Shown: positions 15,001 through 21,177 of the stretch, piece by piece
Numbering within the stretch: position 1 is the stretch's first letter
Layout of the letters: every line of letters begins with the position of its first letter
Source: Pigoraptor vietnamica
Taxonomy: Eukaryota > Opisthokonta > Filasterea
Length of the DNA: 21,177 nt
Direction: 5' to 3'
NCBI GenBank assembly: GCA_943704525.1
Contig: CALSCQ010000191.1
Location: forward strand, 1 to 21,177
Translations under genes and position numbers: made by a program
The notes under the pieces: model-generated
The model's input: only the letters and a program-made list of their open reading frames with translations
What the model was told of the DNA's origin: nothing
Databases searched by the model: none

Positions 15001-15212
15001 CGGAAGGGCCGCTCGCGCCGTGCGCGTCGCTGGTTCGCGCTGCGTCGACTCACACGCGCTATTACCCCCTCTTGCCTCCGGAGCCCGCGCGCGGTGTGGG
15101 TGTGGGGGACGTGCCCTTTCTACTGCCCATGCACAGCGCGTGGGAGGTTCTCGTTTGGCTTGCGGTGCTCGTGGCCGCTGTCGTGTGGGCCACTTTGAAG
15201 CTGTCCGAATGA
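11734..15212 (+). CDS. Enoyl-CoA hydratase / 3-hydroxyacyl-CoA dehydrogenase multifunctional protein, C-terminally anchored
   Basis: Four exons: 11734-11964, 12219-12441, 12730-12971 and 13221-15212; 2688 nt, 895 residues. Introns start GTAAGC, GTGGGT and GTCCGT. The N-terminal crotonase domain has [26 protein letters not shown] and [15 protein letters not shown], keeping both glutamates used by hydratases (GGLE and PE). These enzymes hydrate trans-2-enoyl-CoA and oxidise the product in beta-oxidation. The second half follows the dehydrogenase fold (Rossmann segment near 360, [16 protein letters not shown], and [19 protein letters not shown]...[14 protein letters not shown]). Its NAD loop reads [10 protein letters not shown] instead of GxGxxG, and the catalytic His of the GMHFFNP motif is Cys (GMCFTS, residue 546). 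The protein ends with a membrane-like segment, [19 protein letters not shown], and then KLSE; no peroxisomal SKL signal is present. It may be a hydratase with a non-catalytic second half. Confidence 0.92.
11977..12176. repeat. TG tract in intron 1 of the multifunctional-enzyme gene
   Basis: A near-pure TG run (longest part about 12003-12062) inside the 254-bp intron 11965-12218, with a short CG run (12159-12172) at the end. Confidence 0.96.
13020..13033. repeat. G14 homopolymer in intron 3 of the multifunctional-enzyme gene
   Basis: Fourteen G on the sense strand inside the intron 12972-13220, about 190 nt before the acceptor CACACAG. Confidence 0.95.
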
Positions 15213-15399
15213 AACAGTGTCCAGTCGGCGTGTCCAGACAGTCCGGCACCGAAACACGAGTCCGCGACTATTATTGTTCCGCATCTGTCAGTCGGATATG
15301 TACTAAAAACCGCCGAAGCTTTGCGTCTGTGTGTGTTTTCGTGTGCGACTTTGCTCCGGTGTGTCCTTTTCAGTCTGTTAGTGAGGGCAGTCACACACA
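15213..15399 (+). promoter_or_regulatory. Intergenic region upstream of the nucleoside hydrolase
   Basis: 187 bp between the multifunctional-enzyme stop and the hydrolase start. It must hold the 3' end of one gene and the promoter of the next. No TATA box or AATAAA was found. Confidence 0.5.
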
Positions 15400-16007
15400 A
15401 TGCGGCGACGGGTGATTATCGACACGGACCCGGGCATTGACGACGCCCTCGCCCTCGTGCTCGCCCTCGCGTGCACAGACGAAATCGAAGTGGTGCGTTT
15501 GCAATGTGCTGTTTATGCGTTGCAATGAGTGCGTTGGTGTGCGCCTGCGTATTGTATAGTGTATAGCCAGCCCTTGTGCGCGACAGTGTGTTCGAGTGAT
15601 GTGAGTGTGGTGTGGGTGCGCTGTGTGTGCGTACTTGAATTTTACGTGGCCGACACGCATCTGTAGAGCCCTCATGTCTGATGTGTCTCGCGGATGTATT
15701 ATTTTGAGTATTCTGACTGCGGCCCCTTCGCTCTAGATTGGAGTGACGATCACGCACGGCAATAGCCATGACGTGGACATGCTCGCGCGCAACGCCTGCT
15801 ACATTCTCGAGGAGTGCGGCCAAAAGGGCATCCCCGTCGTCAAGGGTGCAAAGTACGCCATGGTGCGTGGAATGTACCTGCATGTGTGTGTGTGTGTGTG
15901 TGTGTTTGTGCGTGCGAGTGTGTGTGCGTGCGAATGTGTGTGTGTGTGTGTGTGTGTGTTTGTGCGTGCGAGTGTGTGTGCGTGCGAATGTGTGTGTGTG
16001 TGTGTGC

Positions 16008-16046
<39 letters not shown>

Positions 16047-16269
16047 TGTGTGTGTGTCTGTGTGTGTGTGTGTGTGCGTGCGTGTGTGTGTGTGTGTGTC
16101 TGTGTGTGTGTGTGTGTCTGTGTCTGTGTGTGTCTGTGTGTGTGTGTGTGCGTAAGTGCGTGCGTGTGTGTGTGTGTGCGTGCGTGCGTATGTGCGTGCG
16201 TGCGTGCGTGTGTGTGCGTGTGTGTGTGTGTGCGTGTGCATGTGTTTGCGTGAGTGTGTGTGTGTGTGA

Positions 16270-16312
<43 letters not shown>

Positions 16313-17894
16313 AGTGTGAGTGCGTGCGTCGTGCGTAAGACCGCCCTAATCACTCCCTTCGACCCACAGCGGCCAGAGTTTGCCGTCCTGAGCGATCTTA
16401 CTGTGCGCATCCACGGCAACAACGCCCTGGGTAACATCGAGCTGAAGGAGCCGCCGCTTCATGCGCTCGCGCACGCATACCACGACAGCGAATCGGCCAA
16501 GAAAATGTGCCGGCACACAGAGTGCGTGGCTCTTTTCTGTCGCACTGTCGCGTGTGTCGCTTGTTCCATTCGTGTGTGTATGTCTGACGCTTGCTCGTGG
16601 TATGTGTGTATGAGGGAATGCGCGAATGCTTTGTCTCTTCATTATTCGTTGTTGTGCGTGCGTGCGGGTGTTTGTGCACAGCCTCCCCTTTGTCTCATTG
16701 TGCGTATCGCTGTGTGTGCGTGCGTGAGCCTGCTATATTGCTCACAGCGCCTGTCCGTGCCCGCGCGTGTGTGTCTGCAGGAATGCGGCCGCGCAATTCA
16801 TCATCGACCAGAGCGAGAAGCACACGGACGTCACAGTGATTGCAATTGGACCGCTCACAAACGTCGCAGAGGCACTCACGGCGTGTCCGCCCGTTGCCAA
16901 GCGCCTCGCGTCGATCGGTGGGCATGCGTGCGTTACGTGTAACGTGCTTGTGTTGCCCGCCCCTCTTCACTATTCCGACCCCTTCATTTTGTGCTGTGCC
17001 TTTTTGACCCTGATGCGTCTGATGCGTCTCGTCTGATGTTTCTCGCCTGATGTGTCTCGCCTGTGCTGCGGCTGAGTGCGCGTGTGCTTTGATACCCCAG
17101 TGACGATGGGCGGTGCGCTTGACCACATCGGCAATCGCTCGCCGGTGGCGGAGGCGAACGTGGCCGACGACCCCTTTGCCGCGCGAATTGTGTACCACTC
17201 TGGCGCAGATGTCGTCATCGTCCCCCTCAACATCACGCGCCAGGTGCGTGCGTGCATGCGCGCATGTTCGACCGTATTGTGTGTGAAAGCGTTCGTGTGT
17301 GGGCGCCGTCTTGAATGAGGGTTGCGAGTGCGTGGGAAACGCGTGCACGAAAGTGACGGCGCACATGCACGGTCGTGTGACCCCCCCCCCCCCCCCTCGT
17401 CGCCCCTTTAAGTGTTTAAACAGCACGTATACGAGTGCGGTGTGAGAAGGGGAGCCGGAAAAGTGCCGGCTTCTATATCTCATCACTCTCCCGCCACGTG
17501 TGCGCAGGTGTCCATGACGTCAGAGTTCCTCTCTTCGCTGAACACGACGTGCGGCGGCATTGGCGAGGCACTCCACCGGATGGTGCTGCACTATCGCGAT
17601 GTCCTGACGCAGTTGGGCTCCACCGCGTGCCCAATGCACGACCCCGTCGCCGTCCTCTTTGTCGCATGCCCCTCCCTCTTCGGCCGCGGCGCCGTTCCGC
17701 TGTACGTCGACGTCGAGTGCGTCGGAGAGCTCACGCGCGGCATGACGGTGGCGGACTGGACGGGCCGCTGTGGGAAGAAGCCGAACGTGCGCGCGATTGT
17801 CGACGTGGACTTCCGCGGGTGTCTCACGTACTTTCTGGAAAAGGTCGGGCTCTTCTCGCGGAAACAGGCGCCGCTTAAGATGGACAAGTGGTGA
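15400..17894 (+). CDS. Inosine/uridine-preferring-type nucleoside hydrolase
   Basis: Six exons: 15400-15492, 15737-15862, 16370-16521, 16781-16917, 17101-17243 and 17508-17894; 1038 nt, 345 residues. All introns are GT-AG, with GTGCGT at four donors and GTGGGC at one. The N-terminal [12 protein letters not shown] (residues 8-19) is the family's calcium- and ribose-binding motif. Downstream are [46 protein letters not shown] and MHDPVAV (His261-Asp262), the last carrying the usual catalytic His and metal-binding Asp. The enzyme would hydrolyse the N-glycosidic bond of ribonucleosides to free base and ribose in purine or pyrimidine salvage. Purine versus pyrimidine preference cannot be read from these motifs. 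There is no signal peptide, so it is probably cytosolic. Length is close to the family norm. Intron 2 is filled with TG repeats and is open in frame. Confidence 0.93.
15877..16329. repeat. TG tract in nucleoside-hydrolase intron 2
   Basis: About 450 bp of TG-rich sequence including a duplicated unit (15897-15951 against 15955-16000, both with TTTGTGCGTGCGAGTGTG). It makes up most of the 507-bp intron 15863-16369. Confidence 0.96.
17381..17396. repeat. C16 homopolymer in nucleoside-hydrolase intron 5
   Basis: Sixteen C on the sense strand inside the intron 17244-17507, about 110 nt before the acceptor. Confidence 0.95.
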
Positions 17895-18005
17895 TGTCGC
17901 TTCCCGGCGTCTTTGCGGTTTGTGTATGGCCGGGACGCGATAAAGATGGACACTGGTTAATGCCGCTTCTCTGCGCCGCATTACATTGCGGTTCGTGTAC
18001 GTGGC
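17877..18005 (+). repeat. Imperfect tandem duplication across the nucleoside-hydrolase stop codon
   Basis: AAGATGGACAAGTGG at 17877 recurs as AAGATGGACACTGG at 17943. The similarity continues through a CGCTTC block and a TGCGGTTTGTGTA / TGCGGTTCGTGTA block. The period is about 66 bp, and copy 1 contains the stop codon. Confidence 0.65.
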
Positions 18006-18208
18006 TGAAGCGACAATTTGCTTGCAGTGTGCGTGCTTGCAGTGTGCATATCGGCCACGTGTCCAGACAACAGCAATTTGCACCGGTGGACCCCGGGACT
18101 CGAGAACGATTTTTAGTGCTCGGCATCATCGCAATTGATGGCCGAACATCCGTCACTGACAGCTGGCCCGGGAGATACCGCGACCTCCAGTGACCCTGTT
18201 CCAAAGAA
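17895..18208. other. Convergent intergenic region
   Basis: 314 bp between the hydrolase stop and the stop of the secreted-protein gene on the other strand. Besides the duplication described separately, it holds TGCTTGCAGTGTGC twice (18019-18032 and 18034-18047). No other gene is seen. Confidence 0.6.
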
Positions 18209-19798
18209 CTAGGTCGCGAGGTCCGCAAAGAACAGCCCGCCGCCGGCCACCTTCTCCGGGCATGTTTTCAGCGAAGCCGGCCCAGCGCCGATGGTCATGG
18301 GCGTCGAATTGTCCGCGCACTTGCAGGCGGCGAAAGCTGTCGTCGTCATCGCAGCATACACCTTCCCGATGTTGCAGTTGTAGAGCGGCAGGCCCGCGTT
18401 CTGAATCGTCGCGTAGACCTCGTCGGGCTGCCCAAACTCTGGATTGCCCGGGTAGTAGTTGCACGAGGCCGTCGACGTGGCGCCGCCGAAAAGGACAATG
18501 CCCGTATTCCTCGCGGGGTCGTTGCACGCGGGGGTGGCAGGCGGCGCCGGTGCCGCTTTCGCAACTGCAGGCAGGAAGAGAGTGCCCCGCGGCCGAACAG
18601 CATTCAGTTAGCCACCTCATTGAATACACGCCCGTCGGCAGTTCCGGTGGTACATGGATTTAATCGACGGGAACACGGTTCCTCGGGCCACTATTGAGTC
18701 CGTACACTATCCTTCGCTCACTATGGAGTCGTTCTCACGGCTGCGTGCAACACTAACAGCAAATCCAGTCACGTGCCACCCACCAAAGAACGGCTGCGTG
18801 ATGATCTTGCAGACCATGTTCTCCGTCGCAATAATGTGCTGCGCCGAGCGCACGGCCGCCGAATCCGCGGGCTCATCATGCGCAGGGGCCGGCACTTCCA
18901 CCTTGACGTCGGAGCCGGTGATCGTGTGGTCGCTGCCGTCACGGAAGTCCAGCTGTGGCGGAGCAAAAGCGGCACCAAAATTGTCAAATCAGTGCCAGGC
19001 ACTGAGCGGCGGCGATAGAAAACCGAGTAACCGTTAACATGGCGGCTTCGTATATGAACACTGACTCCCGGCGGCAATTACGCAAGGAGACAAGCCGACC
19101 GTCTGCCACATCAATACTATAAATAAAAGGGCGGGAAGAGCGGTTTTGAATCTGACTGACACAACAAAAGTTGGCCGTCAGTTGCACACGGCAGTCTGTC
19201 CGTCTATCAGATGGCTGCTTTGGTAACAGACAGCCGTGACCAACTAGACTGGCTGGATGGGCGCGAAAACTGAGTGCATTGCATCAATCACATGCGTACC
19301 GTGAGCTTGCCGTGCGTAATGTCGGCGGTGAGGGTGACGGCACCGTCAACGGCGGCAGGGAAATTGTAGCCGAACTTCAGCGCGGCAGACTCGGGACCTT
19401 GAGCGTAGCGTGCGGCGCAGGTGAGGAAGGTCACGTCGCCGTCCTTAATTGCGGTGCAGGAGAGTGCCGCGTTCCCGTTGGTGCCAAACACGCTACCACC
19501 ACCGAGGTTGTGGGAGCTCAGGCAGAGAATGTCGAATTTGCCGCCGTTGTGGAACGTGCGATCTGCCGGCGGGATTCACAGACTGGGTCAGTTGCCGGCA
19601 CCCATTAAGCACTGACATCACCCGACTGGACTGAATCGGCCGGCACGGTGCAGCCGTGGCACTAACTTACACACACGACTGGCACACTACACATACACAC
19701 AGCCGCCGGCCTCACCCGTGCCGGTGGCACGTGCCGGCGACTGCAATTAGCGCCGCCGCGAAGGCAAAGGCTGCAGCGAAATTGCGGGCAGCCATCAT
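18209..19798 (-). CDS. Secreted cysteine-rich protein, family not recognised
   Basis: Four exons in transcription order: 19798-about 19716, 19562-19300, 18952-18784 and 18564-18209. Exon 1 begins with two ATG codons and encodes a typical signal peptide (ARNFAAAFAFAAALIAVAG). Exon 2 encodes RTFHNGGKFDILCLSSHN and KFGYNFPAAVDGAVT. Exon 3 encodes LDFRDGSDHTITGSDVKVEV. Exon 4 encodes an Ala/Pro linker and a Cys-rich end (GATSTASCNYYPGNP, LYNCNIGKVYAAM, FAACKCADN, stop TAG). The last two introns (GTACGC...CACAG; GTGGGT...TGCAG) match in phase. The first junction does not: the best exon-1 donor, GTGAGG at 19715, leaves phase 2, while exon 2 can only be entered in phase 1 because a TGA lies just upstream. 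A micro-exon or an unusual donor is likely. The mature protein of about 270 residues has 11 Cys and no transmembrane segment, suggesting a secreted or wall protein. Confidence 0.7.
19118..19125 (+). promoter_or_regulatory. TATA-like sequence inside an intron
   Basis: TATAAATA on the plus strand, followed by AAAGGGCGGG, within intron 2 (19299-18953) of the secreted-protein gene. No credible plus-strand gene follows, so its function is doubtful. Confidence 0.2.
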
Positions 19799-20129
19799 TC
19801 TGAGACTGAAGGCAACTCAGTGTCAACGACCGGCCGTGCGAAGGGAACTGTGATCCCTAAGGAAAAATTGGCACATTCAGGGAAATAGCGGTCGCCGTTC
19901 GGCGCTAGTGCGGCATCCTTACCATTGACACCTCACCATACACGCTCTACACTTTCTCGTGATTTTTTATTACGGCCTTTATTTGTGGGGAAATTTCCAT
20001 TGTCCGCCGAGCCAAAATAAATTTAATTAATTGACAGATTGAAGTGACCACCCACTGTAACATCCACCCATCGCTGAGGGGCTTCTATGTGGGAGTGGGC
20101 GTTGGTCGAGAGAACACGTGTGTTCGCTC

Positions 20130-20182
20130 GAAAAAAAAGGAAAAAGAGAAAAAATACGCCAAAAAAAGAAATAAAATAACCA
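20130..20182 (+). repeat. A-rich stretch
   Basis: A-runs interrupted by G and C on the plus strand, unlike the GC-rich surroundings. It has no flanking target-site duplication that I can see, so a retroelement tail is not supported. Confidence 0.6.
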
Positions 20183-20236
20183 ATAAGTCGGCGGGCGCAT
20201 TCCGAACAAGGGTGCGTGACGTCAATTCGTACCCCA

Positions 20237-20256
20237 TCACGTGACAAATCACGTGA
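20237..20256. promoter_or_regulatory. Two TCACGTGA E-box palindromes
   Basis: TCACGTGA occurs at 20237-20244 and again at 20249-20256, start to start 12 bp. The pair lies in the divergent region between two genes and could bind a bHLH or bZIP dimer pair. Confidence 0.4.
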
Positions 20257-20307
20257 TGTTAAAGGATGAACACCCCGGATTGTAACATGGCCGTCGTCAT
20301 CACTTCA

Positions 20308-20505
20308 GTTCGCGCCAACAGTTCACGTTCTAATCTCGCGGCTCTCAGAGTGAACTTTATCGTGTGCCGTACCGTGCGCCCGTTGAGCGCGAACCCTCGG
20401 AGCTCTGTTCGCGCCAATTCACATTCTAATCTCGCGGCTCTCAGAGTGAACTTTATCGTCGGTGCCGTGCCGTGCGCCCGTTGAGCGAACCCGGCTCGGT
20501 GCTCT
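20308..20505. repeat. 99-bp tandem direct repeat, two copies
   Basis: Copy 1 is 20308-20406 and copy 2 is 20407-20505. Shared blocks include GTTCGCGCCAA, TCTAATCTCGCGGCTCTCAG, AGTGAACTTTATCGT and CCGTGCGCCCGTTGAGCG. Each copy contains an inverted pair about 30 bp apart (GTTCAC...GTGAAC in copy 1, ATTCAC...GTGAAC in copy 2). Small indels separate the copies. Confidence 0.9.
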
Positions 20506-20992
20506 AAAACGCTTCGCAGTATTACCTAGTGTCACAGGTGTCGCGTATATCCGCCGCTGTTATACAATAAGTCCGTTACTGAGGCGGCCGGCACAGTTGC
20601 GCATGCGGCTTGCGTGCCGGGCGACGCGACAGTTGTTCCACCTACGGCCCACAGCGGTCCCGCTCGCTGCCCCAAAGTTTTCTTGCGCTGTCGATGGCGC
20701 TCTCGTTCTCGTGCACAGAGACCACCCGGGTGGGACGGTGACGCGACCCTCGCCCTTATGCGGTGAGTTTCATATATCACTCAGACGCAGCTGTGGACAA
20801 GCTCACTCAGTCACTCCTCACAAGCAAACACAGACGCCCACGTCCTCGTGGGATCACATGCTTCTTTCAAACGTTCTTGGGCTACAGTATAGCAATAGGA
20901 TTCTCGTCATTGCCTCTAACCTGGCCTCGTGTGACCTTCAGCGTGACTGCATTCGTGCATCGCACTTTTCAGCCTATGATCCCCTCTTGGGA

Positions 20993-21177
20993 ATGAATCC
21001 AATCGACCTCACGGGGTCTCCCCCTGCGCCGGACCATAAGCGCAAGAGAGAGAGAGATGGGTGGGTTGCGCATTTCTTTATGGATGGGCGTTTGTGGGTC
21101 CATAGAGCCGCATTGAATGCATCGGTATTGCTCGGTGAATAACGCGCCATGGTGTTTGGTAGTGCCCGGGGAGGGGG
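20993..21177 (+). CDS. Possible 5' end of a nuclear protein gene, cut by the window edge
   Basis: The ATG at 20993 opens MNPIDLTGSPPAPDHKRKRE, followed by RDG. IDLT is a SUMO-interaction-like core and KRKRER a basic nuclear-localisation-like cluster; the two together at an N-terminus are common in nuclear proteins. A donor-like GTGGGT follows GATGG at about 21058-21059, so an intron may run beyond the window. If unspliced, the frame ends at 21142 after LLGE. No homology was recognised, and the start is supported only by this composition. Confidence 0.35.

Larger units (their letters stand above)
19799..20992. other. Long divergent intergenic region
   Basis: About 1.2 kb between the secreted-protein start (minus strand) and the possible plus-strand start at 20993. 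It holds an AT-rich stretch (about 19960-20035), an A-rich stretch (20130-20182), two E-boxes and a 99-bp tandem repeat. From 20507 to 20992 I see no supported gene, although one frame stays open. Confidence 0.5.

Noticed and set aside
15743-16942. A single 399-codon open frame covering nucleoside-hydrolase exons 2 and 3
   Set aside because: Most of it is TG repeat flanked by good GT-AG sites at which the conserved domain continues. It is kept only as an intron-retention finding.
19279-19608. A 109-codon plus-strand open frame downstream of the TATA-like sequence
   Set aside because: It is antisense to the well-formed second exon of the secreted-protein gene and shows no recognisable domain.
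20462-20992. The upstream part of a 226-codon open frame before the ATG at 20993
   Set aside because: It begins inside the 99-bp repeat, its residues show no domain, and its composition does not resemble the other exons. The later ATG with SIM and NLS motifs is a better start.

Overview
This window looks like nuclear DNA of a GC-rich, intron-rich unicellular eukaryote (a protist or alga; the lineage cannot be fixed from the sequence). Genes are broken by many short GT-AG introns. Donors are mostly of the form GTGCGT, GTGGGT or GTGAGT, and many introns are swollen by TG/CA, GA/CT or homopolymer G/C tracts. No mobile element, CRISPR array, rRNA or tRNA gene could be supported.

Layout, left to right. 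(1) 162-1103, plus: the 3' end of an unrecognised protein with an acidic tail and a C-terminal CAVM prenylation box. (2) 5772-1292 and 10658-5902, minus: two tandem paralogous genes (here GT-A and GT-B) of 11 and 10 exons. Each has N-terminal TPR-like helices followed by a GT41 (O-GlcNAc transferase / SPINDLY type) catalytic region. All nine introns inside the shared coding region match in position and phase, yet several hallmark active-site residues are changed in both. (3) 10846-11420, plus: a three-exon gene for a 77-residue Tyr/Gly/Asn-rich protein with an internal repeat, divergent from GT-B. (4) 11734-15212, plus: a four-exon, 895-residue enoyl-CoA hydratase / 3-hydroxyacyl-CoA dehydrogenase multifunctional protein with an intact hydratase half, a degenerate dehydrogenase half and a C-terminal membrane segment. 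(5) 15400-17894, plus: a six-exon, 345-residue inosine/uridine-type nucleoside hydrolase with its catalytic motifs intact. (6) 19798-18209, minus: a secreted Cys-rich protein of about 290 residues, unrecognised, with one splice junction unresolved. (7) From 20993, plus: the possible start of a nuclear protein cut by the window edge, preceded by a 99-bp tandem direct repeat and paired E-boxes.

The exon models were built by hand. Each junction was placed by GT/AG, by phase agreement and, for the two GT41 genes, by alignment of the paralogs. The exon sums of the five complete models are exact multiples of three (GT-A 2328, GT-B 2364, small protein 234, multifunctional enzyme 2688, nucleoside hydrolase 1038 nt).

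The genes do not form one pathway. The most unusual points are the tandem GT41 pair with altered active sites and different N-termini, the apparently tail-anchored multifunctional enzyme with a damaged dehydrogenase site, the small repeat protein, and a repeat-filled intron in the hydrolase gene that is in frame and open.
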